Notes: generated by a model not told the origin, from the sequence alone. Positions 22,229 through 30,061 are shown, counted from the stretch's first letter. The stretch is 64,000 bases of DNA from Palsa-892 sp035295845 (GCA_035295845.1 DATGIF010000015.1:1-64000), one strand, 5' to 3'. Numbers and translations: made by a program.

Positions 22229-24157
22229 ATGCCCGAGTTGGAAAAGGTCAACATACTGCTGGTCGACGACCAGCCGTCGAAGCTGCTGAGCTACGAGGCG
22301 ATTCTGCATGGCCTCGGCGAGAATCTCTTGAAGGCAGCTTCGGGTCGCGAAGCGCTCGAACACCTCCTCAAATCGGAGGTAGCGGTAGTCTTGGTCGACG
22401 TGTGCATGCCGGACCTCGACGGTTTTCAACTTGCGGCGATGATCCGCGAGCATCCGCGCTTTCAGAAAACGGCGATGATTTTCATTTCGGCCATTCATCT
22501 CAGCGAGATGGACCGGCTGCGCGGATATGAGATGGGTGCCGTCGACTATGTGCCCGTGCCCGTTATCCCGGAGGTGCTAAGAGCAAAAGTCAAAATCTTC
22601 GCCGAGCTTTATCGCAAGACCCGAGAGCTGGAGCGGCTGAACGCCGAGCTTGAGCAGCGGGTCGCTAGCCGCACGGCCGAACTCGAGACCTCAACGGCAC
22701 AACTGCTTAAAAGCGAGCAGCGCCGAACCCTTGCGCTCGCGGCCGGCCATATGGGGTCTTGGGATTGGGACAGGGCAAGCGGCGAATGCACGTGGGACGA
22801 GGGGCAATGTCGTATTTTTGGCGTCGACCCGAAGACATTCATACCCTCACCGGAAAACACCCGCGCTCTTATACATCAGGACGATTGGGCGACCTTGCAG
22901 ACGGGGCTGGAAGAAGTGCTCCGGCAGCGCAATTCATTTCAATCGGAGTTCCGTGCTTTGCGCCCGAACGGCCAGGTCCGTTGGTGCATTGGCAGTGCTG
23001 CGGCCACGACCGATTCGTCAGGCCATGTCGTCCGCATCAGCGGCGTTACCATCGATATCACCGACCGCAAGGAAGCTGAAGAGCGACAGGTTTTGCTGGC
23101 ACGCGAGGTGGACCATCGAGCAAGGAACGCGCTGGCGCTGGTGCAGTCCATTGTTCGTCTCACGAAGTCGGAGAACCTCGCGCACTACCGGAGCAGCGTT
23201 GAGGGGCGGATCAAAGCGCTGTCGGTGGCGCACGGCATTCTTTCGCAAACGCGTTGGGAAGGCGCCGATCTTCGCGGCCTTCTCGACGAAGAACTCGCTC
23301 CTTACAAAACGAATCCCGAAAAGATTGTGCTCGAAGGTCCCGATGTCATGCTCGGGCCGACGGCTGCGCAGACATTGGCGCTGTCACTGCACGAACTCGC
23401 AACCAATGCGGCAAAATATGGCGCCCTTTCGTCGGCGGCCGGTCGCGTCGAACTGTCCTGGGTCGTCGAAGACCGAAATTTGATTATTCACTGGCGTGAA
23501 GTGGGCGGACCGGCCATACGAACGTCTGGCTGTAAAGGATTTGGAACGAAGATCGTCGTTGAAAGTATCGAGAAGCAGCTCGGCGGCAAGGTCGTTTATG
23601 ACTGGGCGGCCGACGGTCTTCGCTGCGCTATCTCGGTGCCCAGCGACAAAATAAAAGAAGAAGGATCGTCAAAACCGATACCCAGGACGACCAGCCGCGC
23701 GCCGGACACGCAAAGAGTTATTCGCAACAACCGCATCATGATCGTTGAGGACGAGAGTTTAGTGGCGTTGGCTTTGAGCGATTTTTTGACCGAACTTGGA
23801 TTTTCGATTGTCGGCCCCTTCAGTAAGCTTGCCGACGCAAAGCAGGCAGTCGCGCAAGGCAACGTCGATGCGGCAATCCTGGATGTCAATCTGGGAGGCG
23901 AGCCGATCTATCCGCTCGCCGAAATCCTTGCCGAGCGGGATATGCCTTTCGTCTTTACCACCGGCTATGGCGCGGAGAGCATCGATGCGCGATTCAAAAA
24001 TGCGCCGATTCTCCAGAAACCGATCGAGCAAGAGGATTTGAAGCGGCTGTTCGTCGTAAACGGCGAGGCAATGTTCGGCGATTATTTCGGCGGAATTCAA
24101 TCCGACAAAAGCGCAAATACGCAAGCGGTGGCCGATGCCCGCCGCTTGTCCGCATAG
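22229..24157 (+). CDS. Response regulator-PAS-HWE histidine kinase-receiver protein
   Basis: A 642-residue soluble signalling protein. It has a receiver domain (acceptor D57 in VVLVDVCMPDLDG), a coiled coil (RELERLNAELEQRVASRTAELE), and a PAS domain (GHMGSWDWDRASGECTWDEG to ISGVTIDITDRKEAEE). Next is an HWE-type kinase core (VDHRARNALALVQSIV with the phospho-His, then SQTRWEGADL carrying the WE signature), its ATPase (LHELATNAAKYGAL, GFGTKIV), and a C-terminal receiver (AILDVNLGGE). GGAGGG lies five bases before ATG 22229; an in-frame TTG at 22217 has no such site. It directly follows the poly-HAMP kinase, so the two probably exchange phosphate. Confidence 0.9.
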   Translation: MPELEKVNILLVDDQPSKLLSYEAILHGLGENLLKAASGREALEHLLKSEVAVVLVDVCMPDLDGFQLAAMIREHPRFQKTAMIFISAIHLSEMDRLRGYEMGAVDYVPVPVIPEVLRAKVKIFAELYRKTRELERLNAELEQRVASRTAELETSTAQLLKSEQRRTLALAAGHMGSWDWDRASGECTWDEGQCRIFGVDPKTFIPSPENTRALIHQDDWATLQTGLEEVLRQRNSFQSEFRALRPNGQVRWCIGSAAATTDSSGHVVRISGVTIDITDRKEAEERQVLLAREVDHRARNALALVQSIVRLTKSENLAHYRSSVEGRIKALSVAHGILSQTRWEGADLRGLLDEELAPYKTNPEKIVLEGPDVMLGPTAAQTLALSLHELATNAAKYGALSSAAGRVELSWVVEDRNLIIHWREVGGPAIRTSGCKGFGTKIVVESIEKQLGGKVVYDWAADGLRCAISVPSDKIKEEGSSKPIPRTTSRAPDTQRVIRNNRIMIVEDESLVALALSDFLTELGFSIVGPFSKLADAKQAVAQGNVDAAILDVNLGGEPIYPLAEILAERDMPFVFTTGYGAESIDARFKNAPILQKPIEQEDLKRLFVVNGEAMFGDYFGGIQSDKSANTQAVADARRLSA

Positions 24158-24183
24158 GATCAGACTCAGAAGAAGCGGTGTGT

Positions 24184-24201
24184 CCGGCGGACGTCCGCCG
24201 G
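24184..24201. repeat. Perfect 18-bp palindrome at islet right end
   Basis: CCGGCGGACGTCCGCCGG is fully self-complementary. It lies 27 bases after the last islet gene and 17 bases before the tRNA remnant. No T run follows, so it is not a standard intrinsic terminator. Confidence 0.6.
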
Positions 24202-24218
24202 TGTTCGCTTGTGTTCGT

Positions 24219-24261
24219 CCTCTCACGGCGAAAACAGGGGTTCGGGCCCCGAGGGAGCGCC
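24219..24261 (+). pseudogene. tRNA-Glu 3'-half remnant (attachment-site duplicate)
   Basis: Matches the intact tRNA-Glu from the anticodon loop through the acceptor. CCTCTCACGGCGAAAACA is identical over 18 bases (compare 15963-15980). The T arm GGGGTTCGGGCCCCG differs from CGGGTTCGAGTCCCG at compensating positions, and AGGGAGCGCC is identical with one preceding base deleted. The 5' half is absent, so it is not a functional tRNA. Confidence 0.8.
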
Positions 24262-24285
24262 CATCGCGAACCGCAGCGCGCCGCG

Positions 24286-24933
24286 CTATTTCGGCATGCT
24301 CGCGAGAAACGGTTCGGCTTCCTTCACCGCCCGCGCATAAGACGGCCGCTGCAGCAGCCGCTTGAGATATGCCGCCGCGTTCGGATGCGTCTTTTCGAAG
24401 GGCATCACCAGATTGGCGAAGAACAGCGGCGGGGCCGCGGCGCAATCGGCCATGCTGAATTCATCGCCCATCGCCCAGGTCTTTGCCGCCATGCTTTTGT
24501 CGGTGAGTTCGAGGCCGATTTGCAGCCGGCGCCTGGCGTCCTCCACGCCGTAGGTGTCGTTCTTGCCCGCGGGCCGCAGCCGGTCAGTGACGATCTTCTG
24601 CATCGGCACGTTCAGGTGCAGGTCGAAGAAGCGATCGCGAAAGCGCATCTGGCGCGCGAGCTCCGCGTCGTTGGGAACGAATCGCGTCTTTCCCGGGTAG
24701 TGCTGCTGCAGATACTCGATGATGATGCTGGATTCGGGAATTATCCGATCCTTCGCCTCGTCGCGCAGCACGGGAAATTTGCCGATCGGCCACATTTTCT
24801 TGAAGGCCGCACTCGAAGCTTCGTCGAAGAGGTTGACGATCTCCGGCTTGAAAGGCGTGCCGTTCTCGTAGAGCGCGATCAGCACCTTCTGGCAGAAGGA
24901 CGAGAGCGGGTGGAAATAAAGCGTGAGGGACAT
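24286..24933 (-). CDS. Glutathione S-transferase family protein
   Basis: A 215-residue cytosolic protein with an N-terminal thioredoxin-like domain (LTLYFHPLSSFCQKVLIALYENG, then GKFPVLRD with the cis-proline, then IPESSIIIEYL as the glutathione gamma-glutamyl contact). A helical C-terminal domain contains AMGDEFSMADCAAAPPLFF. The family conjugates glutathione to electrophiles or reduces peroxides; the substrate is unknown. It is the last gene of the ArsR-led minus-strand operon, 38 bases after the preceding gene. Its stop lies 24 bases from the tRNA remnant. Confidence 0.9.
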   Translation of the reverse strand: MSLTLYFHPLSSFCQKVLIALYENGTPFKPEIVNLFDEASSAAFKKMWPIGKFPVLRDEAKDRIIPESSIIIEYLQQHYPGKTRFVPNDAELARQMRFRDRFFDLHLNVPMQKIVTDRLRPAGKNDTYGVEDARRRLQIGLELTDKSMAAKTWAMGDEFSMADCAAAPPLFFANLVMPFEKTHPNAAAYLKRLLQRPSYARAVKEAEPFLASMPK

Positions 24934-24971
24934 GCGAATTCTTTGCTGAGAGATGCCGGAATTCAAGGCCG

Positions 24972-25442
24972 CTACGACAGAAGCGCCTGCAGCTTGTCTA
25001 TGCTTTGCGTCCAGCCTGCCTCCGTGCCGTTGAGATAAGCCGCCGCATAATCGACCGTGGCCACGCCGCCGGTGTGCAAGGTGAGCTTGGTCTTGCCGCC
25101 TTGGTCTTCGAAGATCACCGTGGTGATGCCTTCGATGATGTGATTGCCTTCCCCGTCCAACGCGATGTTGGTGAAGACGAGGCGCGCGGGCGGAACGACC
25201 TCCTGAAAGACGCCCTTCATCGGATATTCGCCGCCATCGGGCGCGCGCATGACGATGCGAAGCGCGCCGCCCGGTTTTGCGTCCACCTCGCAGACCGGAT
25301 TGGTGAAGCCCTTGGGCCCCCACCACTGCGCAAGCTCTTTCGGATCGGTCCAGGCCTTGAACACGCGTTCGCGCGGCGCATTGAAGACGCGGGTAATCGT
25401 GATCTCGCGTTCGGCGAAGGATTTCGGTCGGGCGGCGGCCAT
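24972..25442 (-). CDS. SRPBCC/AHSA1-family protein (third of three)
   Basis: A 156-residue START-like fold protein of the AHSA1 (activator of Hsp90 ATPase-like) group. It begins with ITITRVFNAPRERVFKAWTDPKELAQWWGP, the standard first strand and helix, and ends in a long C-terminal helix after GGVATVDYAAAYLNGTEAGW. These proteins bind hydrophobic ligands in a deep pocket; bacterial members beside ArsR regulators have no established function. Two homologues with the same FNAPRE and WWGPKGF elements lie in the same operon, pointing to duplication and divergence of ligand range. Confidence 0.88.
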   Translation of the reverse strand: MAAARPKSFAEREITITRVFNAPRERVFKAWTDPKELAQWWGPKGFTNPVCEVDAKPGGALRIVMRAPDGGEYPMKGVFQEVVPPARLVFTNIALDGEGNHIIEGITTVIFEDQGGKTKLTLHTGGVATVDYAAAYLNGTEAGWTQSIDKLQALLS

Positions 25443-25509
25443 GTGGACTCCTTTACGTTTGGGCGAAGGTACCGCGGCGGGGGCCGCCGCCGCGCTTCCG
25501 GCGTTGAGA

Positions 25510-25923
25510 TCAGGCGGGCTTCTTTTCGCAGATCACCATCCAGGGCGCGCCGAACTGGTCGGCGAGCATGCCGAAGCCCGTGGCGAAGAACGTTTCCTGG
25601 AACGGCATGCGGATTTCACCTTTCTCGGCCAGCGCATTGAAGACGCGTTCGGCTTCCGCCTTCGTGTCATAGCTGAGGTTGAGGGAGAAACCTTTCATGT
25701 CGTCCTGATGGCCGGGCGGCGCATCGGACGCCATCAGGAGCATGTTCCCGATCCGCATGTGGGCGTGAATGATCTTCTTCTGCCATTCGGCCGGTGTCTG
25801 TTCCGCAGCCGGCGTCTCCGCATGCGTCAGCATCATCTCGGTCTTGCCGCCGAGAACCTTCTCGTAAAATTTGAACGCCGCTTCGCATTGGCCGGCGAAA
25901 AAGAGATAGGGGTTCGTCTGCAT
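25510..25923 (-). CDS. VOC family protein, PhnB-like
   Basis: A 137-residue single-domain glyoxalase-fold protein of the PhnB-like (3-demethylubiquinone-9 methyltransferase-type) group. It opens with QTNPYLFFAGQCEAAFKFYEKVLGG and ends FGMLADQFGAPWMVICEKK, both typical. Members of this group are widespread small ligand-binding or resistance proteins without an agreed reaction. It lies in the middle of the ArsR-led operon, 34 bases from the preceding gene. An AAGGAG site precedes the ATG. Confidence 0.87.
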   Translation of the reverse strand: MQTNPYLFFAGQCEAAFKFYEKVLGGKTEMMLTHAETPAAEQTPAEWQKKIIHAHMRIGNMLLMASDAPPGHQDDMKGFSLNLSYDTKAEAERVFNALAEKGEIRMPFQETFFATGFGMLADQFGAPWMVICEKKPA

Positions 25924-25957
25924 TTTGCACTCCTTACATGGTTGAAATCGGTTGGTT

Positions 25958-26485
25958 TCAGGTCTTTTTCAGAAATGCGTCGAGTTGATCGAGCGTTCCG
26001 CTCCAGCCCTGTTTCATGCTGTCACGAGCGCCGTCAAAGGTCGCGCGTTCTTTTTCGTCGGCGTTCAGCGGCAGCCATTTGATGGTGAGCTCCGTGCGGC
26101 CGTTCTTATCGGCGAAGAGGAACGTCGAGAGCATTTCGAGCGGCCAGGTGGGGCTCATGGGGTGGCGGGTGAGGCCGCCCGCTTCATCGGAAAACGAGTT
26201 GACGAGCACGATCCGCTCCGGGCGGACGATTTCGCGATAGACGAACTTGCCCCACATCGTCTTGCCGTCGGGCGCGCGCATTCCATAGTGGTAGGTGCCG
26301 CCGGGCCGCAGATCCATTTTCGAGGCGATGACCGTGAAGCCTTTTGGCCCCCACCACTCCTTCATGCGCTCGGGTTCGGTAAACGCCTTGAAGACAAGCT
26401 CGCGCGGCGCGTTAAAGGTGCGCGTGATGACGAACTCCTTCGTTGCGTTTTCGACCGGGTTCTTATTTGCACTGTCCGAGGACAT
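25958..26485 (-). CDS. SRPBCC/AHSA1-family protein (second of three)
   Basis: A 175-residue START-like protein. The core starts at FVITRTFNAPRELVFKAFTEPERMKEWWGPKGF and continues to FDGARDSMKQGWSGTLDQLDAFL, with the C-terminal helix complete. It is longer than its neighbours by an N-terminal polar extension of about 17 residues. ATG 26485 is chosen because the frame upstream of it reads through the next gene in antisense-like composition. It is close in sequence to the product of 24972-25442. Confidence 0.87.
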   Translation of the reverse strand: MSSDSANKNPVENATKEFVITRTFNAPRELVFKAFTEPERMKEWWGPKGFTVIASKMDLRPGGTYHYGMRAPDGKTMWGKFVYREIVRPERIVLVNSFSDEAGGLTRHPMSPTWPLEMLSTFLFADKNGRTELTIKWLPLNADEKERATFDGARDSMKQGWSGTLDQLDAFLKKT

Positions 26486-26511
26486 ATCCGTGTTCCTTCG
26501 CAATCGGGGTT

Positions 26512-26871
26512 TCAGGCTTCGACCATGACTTTGAACCCGCCATAGATCATGCGCTTGGCGTCGAAGGGCAGCGCCTTCGGATCCATCATCTTGGCGATAC
26601 GCGGATCCTTCATGACTTTCGCCAGGACGCTGTCGCGATGCGCGCGCGAGCGATAAACGATCCAGGAAAAAACGACCGTTTCGTTGGACTTGCGTTTCAC
26701 GCTGCGCGGAAACGAGGTCCGCTTTCCCACCTTGACGTCGTCGGCGACGCATTCGCGGAATTCAATGGCGCCGTGATCGCGCCAAACCTTGCCGGAAAGC
26801 GCGGCCATGCGGCGATAAGCGGACAATTTCTTCTTCGGCACGGGAACGATAAATCCGTCGACATACTGCAT
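26512..26871 (-). CDS. DUF1428 family protein (YbaA-like)
   Basis: A 119-residue small cytoplasmic protein matching DUF1428: MQYVDGFIVPVPKKKLSAYRRMA at the start, DHGAIEFRECVADDV in the middle, and FDAKRMIYGGFKVMV at the end. It is a ferredoxin-like alpha+beta barrel family with no known reaction, often found beside SRPBCC and VOC genes. GGAG lies six bases before ATG 26871; a TTG two codons earlier is less likely. It is a member of the ArsR-led operon. Confidence 0.9.
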   Translation of the reverse strand: MQYVDGFIVPVPKKKLSAYRRMAALSGKVWRDHGAIEFRECVADDVKVGKRTSFPRSVKRKSNETVVFSWIVYRSRAHRDSVLAKVMKDPRIAKMMDPKALPFDAKRMIYGGFKVMVEA

Positions 26872-26897
26872 GGTCAACTCCTTTATATTTGTTTCGA

Positions 26898-27332
26898 TCA
26901 GGCGCCGCGCGGCAGCGGCGTCATCCAGCCGACGCCGGCGCCGCCCGGCTCCATCAAGATCGCGATCCGCCCGACATTCGGCACGTCGAAGATCGGTTTG
27001 ATGAGCTTGGCGCCGGCCTTGACGGCTTTTTCGACGCGCGCGTCCACGTCGTCGACCGCGAGATACGACATCCAGCTCTCGGGCACGCCGTCATATTGCG
27101 GCGCGTGCAGCGGGAAAATTCCGGCGACCGGCTTGCCGTCCGACTTCGCCACCCAATAGGTGCCGCCGTCCGGCATCGGCATGCCATCGAAGCTCCAGCC
27201 GATGGTGCTCTGGTAGAAGCGCTTGGCGCGTTCCACGTCGCGGGTCATCAATTCGTTCCAGCAGAAAATGCCGTGCGCGCGGTGGGATTCCTCCGCGTCT
27301 TGCTTACGTTGGTCGACTGCCGCCTGTGGCAT
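26898..27332 (-). CDS. VOC family protein, glyoxalase-like
   Basis: A 144-residue single-domain VOC protein. It has a polar leader of about 20 residues, then GIFCWNELMTRDVERAKRFYQSTIGW, GTYWVAKSDGKPVAGIFPL, and a C-terminal metal-site strand region IAILMEPGGAGVGWMTPL. It resembles the glyoxalase/bleomycin-resistance subgroup of enzymes that act on aldehydes or bind small molecules, with no defined substrate. It lies 12 bases after the first SRPBCC gene of the operon. Confidence 0.88.
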   Translation of the reverse strand: MPQAAVDQRKQDAEESHRAHGIFCWNELMTRDVERAKRFYQSTIGWSFDGMPMPDGGTYWVAKSDGKPVAGIFPLHAPQYDGVPESWMSYLAVDDVDARVEKAVKAGAKLIKPIFDVPNVGRIAILMEPGGAGVGWMTPLPRGA

Positions 27333-27344
27333 GATGTCCTCCTC

Positions 27345-27803
27345 TTACGGTTTCGATAGATAGCGTTCGAGCTTTTCGAGCGTTCCGGTCCAGCCGCGCT
27401 TGTGGCCGTCGCGCGCGGCTTCATCGAAGAATTGCTCGTGGGTAAGGGTGAGTATTGCGCCATCGCCGTCCTCGCGGATGAGAACGGTCACGAGCGACTC
27501 CCGTTCCGGCGTCGTGTACCAGGCCCAGGTGAAAACGAGTTTTTCGTTCGGCACCACTTCGCGATAGACGCCGCTGACTTCGTGATACTCGCCGTCGTCG
27601 GTCTTGAAGCTCGCGCGAAAGCGCCCGCCCTCGCGCACGTCGAGTTCCGCGCGTACCGAAGCGGGAAGTGTCTGCGACGGACCGAACCAGCGCACTATTT
27701 GCGCGGGGTCCGTCCAGGCGGCGTAGACTTTTTCCGGCCTCGCATTGAGACGACGTTTGAGGGTGAGGCTGGGCTTGCTTGCGAGCTGGGGGGCGGCGGA
27801 CAT
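27345..27803 (-). CDS. SRPBCC/AHSA1-family protein (first of three)
   Basis: A 152-residue START-like protein: LTLKRRLNARPEKVYAAWTDPAQIVRWFGP at the start, VSGVYREVVPNEKLVFTW in the sheet, and the terminal helix DGHKRGWTGTLEKLERYL. It is more distant from the other two copies. ATG 27803 follows GGAGAAGGAAGA, so the start is well supported even though it lies 109 bases inside the ArsR frame. Close coupling of ArsR and AHSA1 genes is common in bacteria and suggests that the regulator senses or controls the same ligand. Confidence 0.88.
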   Translation of the reverse strand: MSAAPQLASKPSLTLKRRLNARPEKVYAAWTDPAQIVRWFGPSQTLPASVRAELDVREGGRFRASFKTDDGEYHEVSGVYREVVPNEKLVFTWAWYTTPERESLVTVLIREDGDGAILTLTHEQFFDEAARDGHKRGWTGTLEKLERYLSKP

Positions 27804-28132
27804 TCTTCCTTCTCCAGATAAGCGGCGAGACGATCGAGCTGTTCAGACCAGAAGCGCTGGTAAAGGGCGAGCCAGTTCATCGCTTCCTCCATGGGCGCAG
27901 CCTTCAGCTGGCAGGCCACGGTGCGCCCGGTTTTCGTGCGCGTGATGAGACCCGCGTCCGACAAGACGTCGAGATGCTTCATCACCGCCGGCAGCGATAT
28001 CGAGAAAGGCTCGGCGAGCGCGCTGACCGAAACGCTCTCCTCATTGCTGAGGCGGGCGAGGAGCGCGCGCCGCGTCGGATCGGCGAGAGCGGCGAAGGTG
28101 CGGTCGAGGGCCGGGGTCATATACTTAACCAT
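27695..28132 (-). CDS. ArsR/SmtB-family transcriptional regulator
   Basis: A 145-residue winged-helix regulator heading the operon. The core is FAALADPTRRALLARLSNEESVSVSALAEPFSISLPAVMKHLDVLSDAGLI with the recognition helix around SLPAVMKHLDVL, then the wing RTKTGRTVACQL. There are no cysteine metal-site pairs, so it is probably not a metal sensor. The last 35 or so residues are Pro/Ser-rich and overlap the next gene by 109 bases in another frame; typical members stop near YLEKEE, so a lost stop or frameshift is possible. ATG 28132 gives the common MVKY start and lies within a palindrome that is the likely operator. Confidence 0.9.
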   Translation of the reverse strand: MVKYMTPALDRTFAALADPTRRALLARLSNEESVSVSALAEPFSISLPAVMKHLDVLSDAGLITRTKTGRTVACQLKAAPMEEAMNWLALYQRFWSEQLDRLAAYLEKEECPPPPSSQASPASPSNVVSMRGRKKSTPPGRTPRK

Positions 28133-28141
28133 CAGGTTAAG
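28124..28141. promoter_or_regulatory. Palindromic operator over the arsR-type start codon
   Basis: CTTAACC-ATCA-GGTTAAG is a perfect 7-base inverted repeat. The ATG of the regulator lies inside it (28130-28132 on the minus strand). Its position and symmetry fit autoregulation by the ArsR-type dimer; this is inferred. Confidence 0.6.
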
Positions 28142-28363
28142 TGTTAGGCCGCGGCCTTCGCGCCGTCAAGCCGTGCGAGCGCCGTTCGAAAAGTGCGGCC
28201 AGTGCTTGGAAGGTGCGAAGCCGCCTGGCGCGAGCGTGTTCGCCAAAATTCACAAGCGAGGCATGCGTAAATTACATATTATTTCGTTTTATTTTTCAAA
28301 CCACGTAGTGTATATGAATTATCTGTAATTTCCGCTTTAATATCGTGAAATAGGGGCTGTGCC

Positions 28364-29836
28364 ATGGCAACCGCGACGAAATCCCTGGATCGGCTGAGCG
28401 AGAGCCGTCTCGTTCTCAGCGAAGACTGGCTCTCCGTTGGAATCGGCCTTGCTGTTTTTGTGCTCGCGCTCGCGGGTCTCTCCGGCACCGACTTCCTCGG
28501 TTGGGTGGTCAACACCTCGGTGTGGACCGATCCGGCCAAGGCGCTGGCGCCGGCATCAAAGGTCTATGCCGATCTCGGCGGCGCCGGCGCGCTGGTCGTG
28601 ACCTATCTCGCGCTGCTCGCCGTGCTGTCGGCCGCCGCGGCGGCGCTCAGGGCGAATGTCGTGCGCTTCGCCATCACTTTCACCGCCACCTTCTGGCTCG
28701 CCTATGCGAGCTGGATCGTCGGCAGCTACGCTTATCTGGCCGTGGTCACGCCGGCTGACCTGCAAAAGTTCGGAATTTCCTGGTCGCTCAAGCTCACCAA
28801 TGAAGGCGGCTTTATCGTCGCGCTTCTCGCCGGCATCGTGATCGCCAACTTCTTTCCGCGCTTCGCCGAATGGCTGAAGGAAGCGATCCGGCCGGAGCTT
28901 TACATCAAGATCGCGATCGTGATCCTCGGCGGCTTTCTTGCCGTCACCTTCGCTTCGCGCCTGAACCTTGCGACCTCGCTCGTGCTGCGGGGCGTTGCCG
29001 CGATCGTCGAGGCCTATCTCATCTACTGGGCTGTCGTCTATTTCATCGCGCGGAAATGGTTCGGCTTCAGCCGCGAATGGTCGGCGCCGCTTGCCTCCGG
29101 CATTTCGATCTGCGGCGTCGCCGCTGCAATCGCGACCGGCGGCGCCATCCGCGCGCGCCCGCAGGTGCCCGTGCTCGTCTCTTCGCTGGTGGTGATCTTC
29201 GCGGTGGTCGAAGTGCTGATCCTGCCGTGGCTCGCGACCGCCTTCCTCGCGCATGAGCCGCTCGTCGCCGCGGCGTGGATGGGGCTTGCGGTCAAGACCG
29301 ATGGCGCGGCGATCGCCGCCGGCGGTATCAGCGAAGCACTCATTCTTTCGAAGAACGCCGCCGAAGGCATCCGCTACCAGCCGGGCTGGATCTTGGGCAC
29401 CACGGCGGCGGTGAAGATCTTCATCGACATCTTCATCGGCATCTGGGCGTTCCTGCTCGCCTATATCTGGACGAACCACATCAACGTCACGCGCGACAAG
29501 GCGAAGGCCTCCGAAATCTGGCAGCGCTTCCCGAAGTTCATCATCGGCTTCGTGTTGACGTTCGCGATCGGGCTTGTCCTTGCGTTGACGAGTTCGCCCG
29601 CGACCCTCGCCAAGCTCACGCCCGCGATCGGCGAGGCCAATACGTTCCGGGTGATCTTCTTTATTCTCACCTTCTTCTCGATCGGGGTGCTCTCCAACTT
29701 CCGCAAGCTCTGGCAGGACGGCTTCGGCAAGCTCGCCGCGGTCTATTTCGTCAGCCTGTTCGGCTTCGTGATCTGGGTCGGGCTCTTGGTTTCGTGGATC
29801 TTCTTCCACGGCGTCACCCCGCCCTTGGCCAGTTAA
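28364..29836 (+). CDS. YeiH-like (putative sulfate exporter family) membrane protein
   Basis: A 490-residue inner-membrane protein with about twelve hydrophobic segments. Three stretches line up with the YeiH/PF03601 family: YIKIAIVILGGFLAVTFASRL, SGISICGVAAAIATGGAIRA (SICGxAA motif), and WMGLAVKTDGAAIAAGGISEA. It is longer than E. coli YeiH (about 350), with extra segments at the N-terminus. The family is annotated as putative sulfate or sulfonate exporters on limited evidence. The 231-base region before it is strikingly AT-rich and includes the palindrome AATTA-TCTG-TAATT at 28317-28330. A 50-residue membrane protein gene follows after 11 bases. Confidence 0.8.
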   Translation: MATATKSLDRLSESRLVLSEDWLSVGIGLAVFVLALAGLSGTDFLGWVVNTSVWTDPAKALAPASKVYADLGGAGALVVTYLALLAVLSAAAAALRANVVRFAITFTATFWLAYASWIVGSYAYLAVVTPADLQKFGISWSLKLTNEGGFIVALLAGIVIANFFPRFAEWLKEAIRPELYIKIAIVILGGFLAVTFASRLNLATSLVLRGVAAIVEAYLIYWAVVYFIARKWFGFSREWSAPLASGISICGVAAAIATGGAIRARPQVPVLVSSLVVIFAVVEVLILPWLATAFLAHEPLVAAAWMGLAVKTDGAAIAAGGISEALILSKNAAEGIRYQPGWILGTTAAVKIFIDIFIGIWAFLLAYIWTNHINVTRDKAKASEIWQRFPKFIIGFVLTFAIGLVLALTSSPATLAKLTPAIGEANTFRVIFFILTFFSIGVLSNFRKLWQDGFGKLAAVYFVSLFGFVIWVGLLVSWIFFHGVTPPLAS

Positions 29837-29847
29837 CGGAGGCTCTC

Positions 29848-30000
29848 ATGTCGAAAATCGACGTTCAAAAGGAACTTGAGCAGGCGCATGCCGAACCCCT
29901 CTTGCCGATCGAAAAGCAATTGATCGGCTGGAGCCTCGGGGTCGGCGTCACCCTTCTTGTCATCCTTTTGCTGTTCAGCCGCTTCTTCCCCACCGCTTAA
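29848..30000 (+). CDS. Small single-pass membrane protein (50 residues)
   Basis: A short but convincing gene. ATG 29848 follows ACGGAGG with correct spacing, only 11 bases after the transporter stop. The protein has an amphipathic N-terminus (SKIDVQKELEQAHAEPLLPIEKQ), one transmembrane helix (LIGWSLGVGVTLLVILLLF) and a short RFFPTA tail. A strong terminator follows at once, so transporter and small protein form a two-gene operon. No family is recognised; an accessory or stabilising subunit is the natural guess. Confidence 0.75.
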   Translation: MSKIDVQKELEQAHAEPLLPIEKQLIGWSLGVGVTLLVILLLFSRFFPTA

Positions 30001-30027
30001 GGCCTTCTCCCCCTGCGGCGTACACTC

Positions 30028-30061
30028 GCCGGGCGCGCCGCCAAGCGCGCCCGGCATTTTT
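30028..30061 (+). terminator. Intrinsic terminator after the YeiH-like operon
   Basis: GCCGGGCGCGC pairs with GCGCGCCCGGC across CGCCAA, followed by ATTTTT. The stem has 11 perfect pairs. Confidence 0.92.

Noticed and set aside
24184..24201. Palindrome considered as an intrinsic terminator for the islet operon
   Set aside because: It has no T run and no loop; it is kept only as a palindrome of unknown role.
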